From Rhopalosiphum padi (lineage: Eukaryota; Arthropoda; Insecta; Hemiptera; Aphididae): DNA of 64,000 nucleotides. The notes below the pieces were generated by a model, which did no database searches, had not been told where the DNA came from, and worked only from the letters and a program-made list of their open reading frames with translations. A program made the position numbers and the translations under genes. The stretch is taken from positions 3,472,001-3,536,000 of the forward strand of contig NC_083600.1 of NCBI RefSeq assembly GCF_020882245.1, given 5' to 3'. Shown here piece by piece: positions 22,801-35,080 of the stretch. Numbering within the stretch: the first letter of the stretch is position 1; each line of letters opens with the position of its first letter.

Positions 22801-25800
22801 ACGATCTTAAATAAAATATTTGTTAACTTTATTTTTATATCTAATTATAATTTAATATATTATGATTGTTTTAATAAGGTAAAATTAAAATTAGTAATTT
22901 ATTCCTAACAAAAATTATTTTCAGATTAAATCATAGAGTAATATCACAGAAATTTGATTATTTGATAAAGGAATAATTATATTTTTGAATAGATACAAAT
23001 AATACGTATATGTATTATTGAATATTGTGTAACATGTTAGTTATGAAATTGTATAAATAAATAATTATTAAAATATTCAATATTTACTTGAAATTTACCT
23101 GATTTAAATGTTGTGGAGTCGTCAATTTATAATGTTTCAATGATGAAAGAAAATCGTGAGCGTCTTGTATAAGCTTTGTTATAGAAAATGACATTTCATC
23201 ATAGTAAATCATACGATTCATACAATCTGTTACTTTTTCAGCTAATATTTTTGAAGCTAAACTATCTAATTTTTGTAATTTACACCATTCTGATATTACC
23301 ATAGAAGTCATCTTTTGTTGCATAGCTACATTAGATTCTAAATTACTGATTAATAATTTTGTATAGCATGTTACAGGTGATTCATCTTCATTTGTGTAAC
23401 AAATATTTGGTGCAGGTTTTATAATATAACAAGATAATAAACCTAAAATCAAATTTACATTTATATTAATAAGTATTTATAAATTTATTTATATATAGAA
23501 AACATACCTAACATTTCTGCACCTAAATGTCTTGCTCTAATGGCATTTTTTTCTCTTTGGTCAGTAGGGATAGCTTCACTTCCGCCAATATAGTATTTGA
23601 CATCTATACTTGCCTCGCTTGCAAGGCTAGATACATTATCTACCTTGATTTTAAAACCCAATGTAAAGTTAGAATATTTAATATTTATATTAAGAAAAAA
23701 CAGCATTTAGGATTTAGGTACATATTAAGGATATAATTATTACTTTATTAGGCCCAGTTAGAATATGTTGAATAATATTAGATGAATCATAAGGTATTTT
23801 TTCTGATTGCATGGTCATTGCCAACCATAATCCTATGTATGGACAAGCAGCATTTAAAAGAGCTGTTAGGCTACTATTTAATATTAAATTAGTCCAAACC
23901 TAAATTAAATATAAATTGAATAACTAAAAAATTATCTAAATAGTTCAACAATTTATGGAAAACATACTTTTTTTATAATTTGTTGTATTTCTATATCTGG
24001 TTCAGACATTGCTCTCTGAAAAATATGCCTCATAGCATCTTGAAGTAATTTTATATCCTCAATATTATCAGCATACGATAATTGTGGAGTTGAAGTTAAT
24101 GTCATTAAGGATTTCATAGTTGCTAAACGTACTTGAGTTGCATTATGTGTTAAAAATGACCAAAGCCGAGGTAAAACATGAATGATTGGTTCATTTCTAA
24201 ATGAAAAATAAACTTAGTTTTTTATTAATAAATTATGAAAACTATTATTAAACTTACGTTAATAGTTTACCAGACGGAAGGCTAAACAATGCAGCTAATA
24301 AAGTCATGAAGTTATAACAAGATGCAGTTAAATCATCTTGAACAGCCAACATTTGCCACAAAATGGATATTACATCAGATGCCCATTTTTCATCACATTT
24401 AATCATAGAATCAACTATTGGCAATAAAGCAGATGCAGCTACAGCACTAACATCATCTACTGTATCCTTAAGAGCTTTAGATATAAATGGAAAAGATAAC
24501 TGTAATATTTTTTCAATAATATCCTGAAAAAAGAAAATGTTAAATAAATTATGAATATATAGAAGACAAGGAGGATTAAAGCCAAAAATAAAAAATTTAT
24601 AACTCATAGTTTTAACTAATTAAAAAAATGTTAAAAATAATGTTTGTAATTTTTTCTTTTAAAAAGAAATATTTGAATTAGAAATTAAAGTCTTGTTTCT
24701 GAGTGGTTTCTTTACTACTAAGTAATAAAATGAACTTAAATTGTAACCAATATGCACATTATTTTAATTTATTTACAAGGAAATAGAAAAAATGTGTAAA
24801 ATACTTAATAGTATTAATATTTAATAACTTACTTTTCTAACAACTAATAAATACTTCAGTCCTAATAATCCACCATGTCTGGTTGTCCAATCAGAGTGTT
24901 GAATAAGTTGTATAAGTACATGAATTATGTTTAAAACATTTTCTTCAGACATCAATTTAACAACAAAACCTATAATTTACATAAACGTAATATTTTAGTG
25001 TTATTCTTTTTTAAAAATAATTAAGTACTTAAATAAGTTTATATACCTAAAGCTTGAGCACATGTTTCTCTAACAGGAGCTACAACTTGATCACCAAGAA
25101 AATCACCAAAATGGTCTAATGCAAGAACACATAAAAGTCTTAGTCCCACATCTTCTAACCATGCTTGATGATGGTTTTCCATCTAATAACAAATTAAAAA
25201 TTAATAATTATAATAATGTAGATATAAATATTGATTATTAATAATTATAATCATACTTATATTATAGTATATACATGACATTAATTTAACATACTTGGTC
25301 TGAAGGTAAATTACAAGCTTTTCCAGCACCTCGACCATGGTGTTTAATAATTTCACGAATAGCTGTTGCAGCACCATGACGTATTTCCCATTTAGTATTG
25401 AATAAGTCTTTAAGTAAAGTATTTATAAAATCTTTAAAAGGCCAATCATTTTCAACCTTTATTAAAAAAATAAAAAAAGAATAAGTATAAGTATATATAT
25501 ATATAATTTTACAGATAATTTTATATCGAGGAAATATTTTTATATTGCAATTTTTTACTTAAACCATAGAAAATTTTAGTATAATAAAGCTACTTAAATA
25601 TAATTATAAATTAATTTGAAAAATAGACAAATTCAGTTTTTTTTTTTTAAATTTTAAATTAAATTGATATAACTAATATAAATAAAATATAAAAATGAAT
25701 GTTGTTTGTCATTAAGCGCATAACATGAAAATGGATGGAATGATTGAGTTAATTTTTTAAAAGAAATGTTAGTAATAGTTCAAATAAGATTTTTAATTAA

Positions 25801-27998
25801 AGAAAATTTGAAAAAAAATTATGTGCTTTTTTTTAAAAATTAGAGAACATAGTATGATTCTTTATGCTGACCCTTAAGAACTGAGTAAAAAGAAAAGTTA
25901 GTAAGAATGCTAAGCAAAAACAAGGAATAGTACAAGTGGGCAATGCAATACGGCGGGTCGGAGGCTAACAATGTCCACAATGTCAGTTTATGATGAAATA
26001 ATTTCAGTCTTATAAAAGAGATGGCTTTTATTACAGGTAACTAAGTGCACAGAGACTGCTAATAACTAAAAATAATTGAATTCAATATTTAAACTGCTTA
26101 GAAAAATGTAAAATTAATTTTAAACTTAAAAAAAATTATCTTTAATGTTAGTGTAATACAATTCTACGATTACCTCTTCACTATTATCAATTAATTTAAT
26201 TTTTTTGTATGAATTTGAAGCTTCAGTATAACCACCATCTAAAGATACTGATCTCATTATTTTGTTATTCAGTTCATTTTGGCGGGCTTTTCGTCTATCA
26301 CAATTAGTTTCTCTGGAACTTTTATTTAAATCAGTATCTGTTTTTACTACATCACTCAATTGTCTCTAAAAAATAAATACATGTGATAAAAAATTAACAA
26401 CCTTATTAACTAGTTTAAATTAATATAAAATACATTATTTAGAAATTTAAAATTTAGTTGATATGTTATACAAATATTGTAATCAAAATGTAGTATATAA
26501 TGCATTCACAGTTCGTGGGATTTTTTTAACAAGGTCATAACTGAGTTGTTTTATAAATGCGAATACAGGTTCCTCAATTCTAATATTCATGATATAATAT
26601 ACTATTTAGTAAATACTAACTTTTAAGTTGGGTTGACTAGGAATTGATGAAATCATTATATCATCTGATGTAATAATTTCTGAACCAATAATTTCAAGTC
26701 CCAAAGTTTTGTTAATAATTTTTTGTTGATCTTTAATAATTTTTTCAGCATCTATAAAATAAAATATAAACATCATTATCATTCATAATATTTATTTAAC
26801 GACCTTTGAATATTAAATTGAATACATTAAACATGTTATATTTGTATACAAGATTGGAGGCACAAAAATGTTTTAAAAAATAACTTGAACTTTAAACTGT
26901 ATAAAGTCTATTGACTTCATTAAAGTCACCAAATGATCTTTTAGTCAGATGTTGTTTGACGCCTTTTGGCTACACGATAAAAATATATAAATAATAATAT
27001 TATTCAAATACTTTGATACTTTATTTTAATATTATAGTATATTAAAAATAAGAAACACAATCGGCAGCCGACTACTGCGCATGTGCGTGACTTAACAACA
27101 CAACAGGCATACAGATAGTTTAGGACAAACAGGTGTTGTCTAACCACCGCCCAACGTAAACTGGTCGCCGCCGACTGTGTTTCTTATTTTAAATAGACTA
27201 TAGTTTTAAAATAATTTTGTACAGCTTTACACATTTTATTTTATTTTTACTTTAAAAAAATATACATACATAGTTATCAATTTTAATAAGTGATTATGTT
27301 ATTGAGTAATAATGCCTCAAGGATGTTTTGAGTATTTTTGAAACAAAATTCATGATTTAGGCTTTAAATAAGTAATTATTTCAAATAACAATACAAAAGT
27401 ATTTCCTATTCAATATTCATGTTTTATTGAAGAAGAAAATTTTACTGGATAATGCTCACGAAAAAAAGGTTCTAACCAATGTTGACCAAAATAAAATTAA
27501 TAAAAAACAATAGTAAAAATAATGTTTTAAGATGTCATTTGCTATACAAAAAAACGATATGATGGTCTTATCCACCATGAACATATTATGAAAAAAAACA
27601 AAAATTAAGAATTTTTAGCATAAAAATAAAAAATACAACTTGTTTTTGGTATTCAATCATGAACTCAATTCTTGATAAGATAGACAATTTATGAGGCCTT
27701 GCAGTTAAATAATCCGTATTTAGTATAAATAATGGCTGTATCATAACTTATAAGTAAATGGAATTTTTTTTTTTAATCTATCGTGCAATAATTGTAATAT
27801 AATATTGTACATTTATATTTATTTTAAATTCCTTTAAACTCAAATCATTTTTTTTTATCATGCTAGGGGCTTACTGTTATTTGAAACAATCAAAACTGTT
27901 TTTGATTGTATATGATTACAATTTCTTTATCTATTATAAATAAAAAAAATATAAAATCTAATTATTTGCTTAACTTAATTTTTCAAAAATATTTAATG

Positions 27999-28036
<38 letters not shown>

Positions 28037-29023
28037 ACATGATAAACTTATATTCATTTTATCAACAAATGACTCATTTCAGATAGCAGTTTCGAATTAA
28101 ATAATTCTGAGGTTTAGATTATGATTATAATATACTCCAACACCAATTTTAAAATATAAATATAAATAATAAGTAATTAAAATAGATTTGATTATTTAAT
28201 TAATTTATTGATGATTGGAAATATTTATAAATAAGATAAATGGTTATTAAAGAATCATCAGATACTGATATTTACAAAATTGTTACTTATTTACAAAAGT
28301 AATGAACAAATATATCATTTAAATTTGATTAAAATGCAAAAAATTCTAATAATGTTCATTAATATGTCAGAAATTACCATTTTCTGATGTTACTGGATTA
28401 TCTTGTTCAATATCTGGGGAAGCCATCAAAGCAGAACAGTTCATAATAGCAGTTAAATCAAATGTATCAAAACATAATTTTCCATCATTTTCTTTTTCAT
28501 CTACTTGTAAATCGCTATACGGTTCTAAAAATATAATATCAATATAAATAAATATTTCAACAATAAACACTATCCTGCATACCTAATTTAACAGGAGGTA
28601 AACCACTAGGACACCATTGGGGAATTTGTTTAATTACAGCTTCAATGGCTTGTGAAGCTGCTATACGAGTTTCCCATGATGAATGTCGTAAATATGTAGA
28701 TATACGTTCTAATAAAGGTTCAAGTTCATGAGGATGTAGCCTCACCACTTGTCCCAGTTGATTTGCTGCTGCTTTTCTTGTAACTGAACTACTTCCTGTT
28801 TCTAATAATATGAACAGTCTATCTAATCTGTAAAAAAATTATTTGAATGTGATAAATGTTTTAAAAATACAAGTATAAAATAACATAGGTTGGTATCTAT
28901 TTAAATAGTTAAATATTAGATTTAAATACGAATATTTGATAATTAATACATTTATTTATAAGTTGTAATATTGTCATAACGTTGGTTATATAATAAATGG
29001 AATTAAAATTACCTTGAAGTCAT
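16867..29023 (-). CDS. BTAF1: BTAF1 / Mot1, TBP-associated Snf2-family ATPase, complete
   Basis: Removes TBP from DNA using ATP and so redistributes TBP among promoters. 32 coding exons, 5343 nt, 1780 residues (human about 1849): 29013-29023, 28583-28827, 28378-28524, 26621-26751, 26174-26365, 25295-25456, 25047-25182, 24833-24969, 24258-24523, 23968-24196, 23744-23899, 23508-23643, 23099-23442, 22639-22805, 22456-22573, 22259-22387, 22070-22126, 21899-22003, 21435-21594, 21234-21340, 20012-20279, 19549-19922, 19335-19486, 18843-19192, 18284-18384, 18091-18225, 17875-18023, 17693-17818, 17465-17627, 17256-17392, 17102-17183, 16867-17037. All phases agree. Residues 1-1130 are HEAT-type repeats (start MTSRLDRLF, RLHPHELEPLLERI). 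The ATPase follows: DDMGLGKT (about 1233-1240), DECH (about 1346-1349), SGTPIQN, LRLDGSVP, TTQVGGLGLNLTGAD, DRAHRIGQ (about 1668-1676). The C-terminus ends near LPELWDAKIYDDEYDLNGF, like the family. Exons 18 (GTTATT) and 4 (GTTAGT) have weaker donors. Confidence 0.95.
20280..21233 (-). other. BTAF1 intron 20
   Basis: 954 bp, one of the longer BTAF1 introns. AT-rich; nothing recognised inside. Confidence 0.6.
27035..27200. mobile_element. Palindromic MITE (TA duplication) in BTAF1 intron 3
   Basis: 166 bp. The left end TAGTATATTAAAAATAAG and the complement of the right end (TAGTCTATTTAAAATAAG) match over about 38 bp, continuing through AAACACAATCGGC and AAACACAGTCGGC. TA lies on both sides (27033-27034, 27201-27202), as for Tc1/mariner elements. 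The interior is GC-richer than the intron around it. Confidence 0.78.
28001..28031. repeat. (AT)n microsatellite
   Basis: About 15 perfect AT units in BTAF1 intron 3. Confidence 0.95.
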
Positions 29024-29066
29024 TTTCTATTATTGATAAATTTCAATGTTAATATCATCTATAAAC
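29024..29066 (-). other. BTAF1 5' UTR part of first coding exon
   Basis: A strong acceptor on the minus strand (poly-T then CAG at 29067-29069) lies 43 bp upstream of the ATG. The transcript must therefore have at least one non-coding exon further upstream, most likely in the GC-rich island beginning near 29560. Confidence 0.65.
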
Positions 29067-29069
29067 CTG

Positions 29070-29559
29070 AAAAAAAAAAAATTAATGCTAAAGTAAAATT
29101 ATCTAATTACATTATTGTTATATGCTGAGGTTATAAGTAAAGATTATATTATTGAATACCTACTTACAAATACTATTTTTTTTTAATGTTAAAAAAATCA
29201 GAAATGCTCAATTACTAAATAGTCACTTTTCAGATGAAAATTCAAATTGAAAATATTAGGGAAACAATGCTTTCAAAACAATATTTGATTTCTTCAAATA
29301 TTAAGTACCCGGTTAATTGACCATGTATGACATATATTAGTAGTTTATAAAATTGTACATGTTCATTATTTATTATTTGATTAAAACTACCAATAATATT
29401 GTACTAAACCAGTACTAAATTTTCAATTTTAAATGGGTTTTAATATAATTTATTAAAACGATATATTTATATTAAGTTTTCAATATATTATTTTATACAT
29501 GTCTTGGTGTCATACTAATATGATATCATACCGGATGTCTATAGAACGGTTTCTGAATA
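29070..29559. other. Probable 5' UTR intron of BTAF1
   Basis: AT-rich, non-coding; no repeat recognised. Confidence 0.4.
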
Positions 29560-31130
29560 GTTTGGACACAATATAGTCACTCTGTGTACCAAATGAGTTT
29601 TAAAAATAAATTTCCTCGCGAAAAATATTTTACGATGGTAACGTGTGTTTGGAGGCCGTGTCCTTCGACTATCGAATACGCGTCACGCATGTTAACGGAA
29701 TTTAATTGGCAATGTTCAAAAGTCGGTGGGTGGCGGACTAACAGTGGCGTCCCATCAGTCGCCAAAGCCGTTTAGCCACCTTAAAACGCACAGGAACGCA
29801 CAACAGCCGATCGGAGGGAGACCGCGAGGGGAGAAGAGGTAACCGAACATTTTTAAAACGGGAGATTTATGAGATCGGAAATTTTAAAGGTAAACACAGC
29901 TAGGCAAATGCTGTTTCCCTGTTGGATGTTGTATAATGTGCTACTGTATTAGTAACAAGTAATAAACGCGTTATTACACAATAAATAATAATAAGTAGGT
30001 CAGTCGAGGTGTACCTTTTTTCTCATGACATACTTGGTCTCGCTAGTCACTACTCACGGTTACCTGCCTTCCAGAGACAGTCGTCGGGTGACGGGTAATG
30101 GTCGTGGTGCGGTGTATATAGCCGTAAATGGTAAAAACAAATGTAAATAAACAAAAACGGTAATGTAATGTTGGTACCATCAAAACTACACAAATACAAA
30201 CACCGTGACTTATAAAATAAACATTATACAATAATAATTAATTAAAAACGTCCAGATAAAAAAAAAAAAAGAAGAATTGTGTATTATTAAATACTGAAAA
30301 GGTTTCCCAGTGTTTTGGGTCTTTTACCTAATCGATAACGCATCGGTCACACGTCGGTGGACAAGCGGTAGATCTGTCTAATCATCGTTACGACGCCAGT
30401 TAAATAGTAGGTGAGTTGTGAATAAACTATAATATAGCTGTAATTTTCCGATGATCACATACGTTTATGTCATTTTATAACTGATATCCGCGGGGACGCG
30501 TTTCGACTGACTATAGTTGTTGTTCCGTCGGCGTGATCTATTTTATAGTTCGTCCTGCGTGATACCGTTGTCGGGGTGGATCGATGACGAATCAACTGCG
30601 TTCCGCCACCATTTGTAGAGGGCGGTGAACGGCAAAACGGTGACCGCAAAACTTTACCTCCGTGGCGAACTACGACAACTCGTGAACAGCGGCTATAGAC
30701 GCGAACGACGGCCATGTCGACCGGATGAAAGTCACATTTATACTGGCGGCCATTTCCACGGGGAACGCCGCTTTAACGACTGCACCGGTGGGCGGCGGTA
30801 AACGGACGCGTTTGGTGAACAGCTGATCAGCTGTGAGCTGTCCACGAACGGGGCGATTGTGAATAATTGTGACGTACACTACGCTGTACGACTATTCTTT
30901 TTAAATCTTTGGTGGCTCGCCGTCGCTCGTGTCACTTCCGTTCTCTTGCACAATTCCGACTTCCTATCATATGTGAGTTGGGAAACTTGGGCATTGGATA
31001 CAACCTACGTTTTTTTAATATTATCGAACCGATATTGTTGCGTGTCGCATGGTATAATCGGATGTTTCGATTTGCTTTTAATTCCTTGTCGGCGAAGCGT
31101 TAGGTTTATAATTTATATCACAAATTTTAC
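29560..31130. promoter_or_regulatory. GC/CpG-rich island, probable promoter region
   Basis: About 1.5 kb with far more G, C and CpG than the rest of the window, densest at 29640-29860 and 30470-30980. It lies directly upstream of BTAF1 and likely holds its first exon and promoter; it could also serve a plus-strand transcript. Several 60-100-residue open frames occur on both strands (for example minus-strand ATG at 30713-30715, plus-strand from 30859). None has a recognisable domain, and they are expected by chance in GC-rich DNA. Confidence 0.5.
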
Positions 31131-33303
31131 GTATCTTATCGTTATTTTTTTCAAAGTGGAAAGGTAGCGTTTGCTGCTTGGATCATATATAATAATATCA
31201 TAGAACACTATATCACATATATAATATGATTTTAATACTTGCTACAGTGGCCAAAATACGTGTTACAATCGTGTTTTGAATCATGTATATCTTAGTTCGT
31301 GGTGGTTACAATCATAGTACGACCGTAGAAAAAACATCGGTGTCGGAGATAACACGAATTTCTTGCCTGTTAGTGTTATCTGAGATAATAGATAATAAAT
31401 AGTAAATACATCTTGCAGGATTTATTTTTATTTTAGTTCATGACATAATTACTTTAGATTTTGAGCGAAGCGATAAATTTACGGATTTTATTATGTATTC
31501 TTTTTTCGTGCGTTTACATGCGTTTACATGATTAGTTAATAGTTGAAAAAAATGATTCGACTTTCAACTTTAAGGGTTGTTTGTGGTAGTAAATTGGATC
31601 TAATTTGTGATTTGGAGAGGTAATAATGAAAAATTCCCAATATTTTTCAAAATGATCGGGAAAAACAAACGAAATATCAAGGAAAAATAATATATTTTAC
31701 TTTTAACCAGTATTTGACAAAATAGATTATATTTTTTTGGTGCAACTCAACAATAAATAACCTAAATAACCGTAGAAACTTGACATATTTACCAAATGTG
31801 TATATTAAATTAAATTAATATAATATAATTTTCAAAATATTTTATTTTTTAAAGCTATTTATAGAAATTTGAAATTTGAAATTTTTTTAGTTTTTTTAAT
31901 AGGTATATGTTGATAAAAAAATGTCCTAATTTAAAGTGGTACTTACTTGCCAAATTTTTTTTATAGGTTATTTGATTATTATTATTTATTAGCTTGAATA
32001 GCTTTAAATGCTTTAATAGTTTAAATAAAATAGTGATGAAATAATAATAAAATATAATAAATGTATTGAAATAATTTGTAGTACCTTTATTACTTATATT
32101 ATGCTGTTGATTTGTGTATGGTATAAAATCTTATTTTATTTAACAAATACCGCTAGATAGCGTTATAGTTATCGTTATTATAACAGATGGCAGTCATATT
32201 TAGGAAATTGTATTGTTACGGTAATACAATTAATAGTAAAATAAATTACTTTTATAGAAATATTAAAATCGTATCATGAAATGTACTTATTAGTGATGTA
32301 GATAAACAAACCGTCTCTGCTCTGAATCTTTTTTTTTTTTTACACAATCATATTTAATATTATTGAATTCAAATAATATACTCATTATAATGACCCACTC
32401 GATACTTAATGTACAACAGAACGGTACCCACTTGTCTACCTTTTTTAATTTATAATTAAGCTTTGATAATCTGATATATTAGTATCTAATCCTGTTTATA
32501 TATTTATTAAATAATTTAAAGGATTTGCTTTTAAAAGGTATGTGCAAAGGTCGACTAGGTCGATTACAACAGATGTAGGTATTATAACCAAATATATCCA
32601 ACCGAACTTAAATTACCAAACCTAAATTAATTGGGACAGAAAAAAATGTGTGTAACAACAAACAATTACCTCTATATTATGATTTATGAATGTACACTCA
32701 TATGAGTATTTTAAGTAGATAAAAGTCAATTGTTATATAGGATTTCGTTAAAAAATAATTGCTCTTCTTAACGGCACCTCGAGTAAATTACCAAACATTA
32801 ATTAAATAAAATAAACACGTTATTAATAGGTATAATAATATTTATAAACTATTTTATAATAATATAAAAACTAATAATTAAAAAAAAAAATATAAAGTTT
32901 TTATAAATTATTAAGAGTAAAAATAAATACACCAAGAATTTATATACTATTTATGATAAGTTGGGTAAGATATTAGCATAGTGGAATAAGATTTGGGTTG
33001 TAATAAGAATTTTTCTAATATATTGAGAGAATTGAAAGGAGAGTAATTTTTCTGATTGTTAGGTTGATTATTAGGTTTTAGGATGAGGATGGTGGTAGAG
33101 TACCTATTTTAAAACAAACTCAAAACTTTATAAAGTCCTTATTTTAATTTTTCAGCTATGTTTATAATCTAAACTAAAAATAATAAAATACACATTCACC
33201 CATATCTTCTACTTCTTTTTTATGCTTTTACAACTCTTTTTTTTGGTTTCCTTTTTTGAATCAAATTTGTAATAAATATATTTTTGGTTTCTATTTTAAT
33301 TTA

Positions 33304-33334
<31 letters not shown>

Positions 33335-33961
33335 TGAATAATTAAATTAACGAGTGAATAACGTAACTTGTTTGAAAAATATTCAAATAATCCGCATCAT
33401 TGAATTATTCTATTTACCAAACTAATATAGTGTAATATATTCAAATAGAATGAAAAGTATATAAGTAAAATATACATGTACCCGTACATTATTATGTGTG
33501 ATGAATATGAATGATGATAACAGTTTTATTTTGGTCAATTGTTATTTTGAGGATTGAACATACGATATTTGAGTATGATTTTAACGACTATAGAAAGACA
33601 CTGCGTTCTTAGGGCGGGGCTAAATAGGTACAAGGAATACGAGGTGTATAGCCCCAGCCTTAATTTTAAAATTGTCAATTCTAATTATTACTGTAGACAT
33701 AGACATAGTACTACATAGGTCTGGCCTCAAATTGTTAAATCAAGTTCCTGGTATTTTTTTTTTGATGTTATATGTTAGTAATAAATAATATTAATTATTA
33801 TTTATTATATAAATTTTAATCTGAATATATATATTACAGTAATACAGTATATATATATGTTTAATGTTTCAATTATTCGTTTACCATCATACTCTAGTTT
33901 AGGGATTTTACTAGCACTTCCCGGTTATAAATTTAATCCAGAGCATAGGGTGGAAAATTTA
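31131..33961. other. Intergenic, low-complexity
   Basis: AT-rich, no gene seen. Contains an (AT)n tract at 33304-33328 and a small inverted repeat at 33611-33662 (TAGGGCGGGGCTAAAT against the complement of TATAGCCCCAGCCTTA). Confidence 0.5.
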
Positions 33962-33969
33962 CGACACTA

Positions 33970-34120
33970 GAGGAGCGAACGCAAGAAAAAATTTCGGTGG
34001 GGATTTTTAAAAAAAATGTACATAAATATCATACTATTCATTTGTAGGTCAGGTAATTTATTTTTTGTTCCTGATATTTCGGAGGGGGTTTAACCCCCAC
34101 CCCCCCTGTGTTCGCGCCTG
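33970..34120. mobile_element. hAT-like MITE with 8-bp target duplication
   Basis: 151 bp between identical 8-mers CGACACTA (33962-33969 and 34121-34128). The right end reads inward as CAGGCGCGAACACAG and the left end as GAGGAGCGAACGCAAG, an imperfect terminal inverted repeat. The interior holds GGGGTTTAACCCCCACCCCCC. An 8-bp duplication and a CAG end fit hAT. Confidence 0.78.
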
Positions 34121-34128
34121 CGACACTA

Positions 34129-35080
34129 TAGGTACCAATAATTTGTTTTTTTTTTGAAGCGTGCCACTAAATCAAGAAAAATATTATATATAACTATATA
34201 AGTATATCAGAAAAAAAATGTATTTTTTTAAACGTATTAATATACAAAATGTGTTACAAATACCTAACAGTCGAAAACTGAAAAGATATTCTATATCATG
34301 GTTAACTTGTGGATTACCCCTTACATTGATGACCGATGTATGCCTTACCTTGATACACCATCGCAAAATCTTTCGAAAATGGGTGATGGGGCTTGTAAAT
34401 ATACGTATAGAATTCTATAAACTCATTTTTCCGAAAGATCGTCGCACTTTACGCATTTACAAACGGCGCGACGACGCGAAAACGGTATGATCGAGAACCG
34501 AATGGCATAGTGGACGTGGAGAAAAAGGTATTCGACGACCGCTTTTTCCTGAGATTGACTAATCAACGACGCGGAAATCCAACTACAAGTAAACAGTATA
34601 ATATTTTCCATTTGCCACTGGTCAGCTTCTAAAAAATCATTGAGAATGGAACGTGATGAAAAACGATTGGCAGTCACTAACATTTTTCTTTAAAACCAAC
34701 AAATGGAAAAATATCAAATATAAATTCGTTGATCATGGTACTTATTACTGATATATACATATTGTATGCATATTGTATAATAATATACGGTATAGGTATT
34801 TGTGACTCAGGAGCAGATAAGCGCTAACTATGCGATAATTTCATTTGTCATTCAAAAGAAAACACCGCCGTCATCGACCTTTTGCTCGTGTTTGCCGCTT
34901 CGTTCGATTCTTGATTAAAACGTTTTTGTGTCGTCCGCAAATGAATATAATATAGTAGTGTTTGAAATGCATAGTCGTCTTTAAGTTTTGCGAGGCCCAG
35001 GATGAATAAAAAATGACAAAGCTTAATATTATAGATGAATATTGACAAAATATAAAAGTAATTAAATGTCATGTACAGAC
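34129..35080 (-). mobile_element. Probable reverse-transcriptase relic and unrecognised frames
   Basis: On the minus strand at about 34918-34963 one frame reads NTTILYSFADDTKTF, which resembles the catalytic FADD block of non-LTR reverse transcriptases and then hits a stop. Neighbouring short frames (86 residues at 34423-34683, 74 at 34848-35072) are in other frames and match nothing I know. The base composition is GC-richer than the flanks, as in an old coding fragment. The call rests mainly on one short motif. Confidence 0.4.

Larger units (their letters stand above)
26752..28377 (-). other. BTAF1 intron 3 (longest)
   Basis: 1626 bp, about twenty times the usual intron of this gene. It holds a 166-bp palindromic MITE and an (AT)n tract, described separately. 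The rest is AT-rich with no ORF. Confidence 0.7.

Noticed and set aside
30470..31167. Several 60-100-residue ORFs on both strands
   Set aside because: They overlap each other in a CpG-rich island, where stops are rare; no domain and no consistent splice model.
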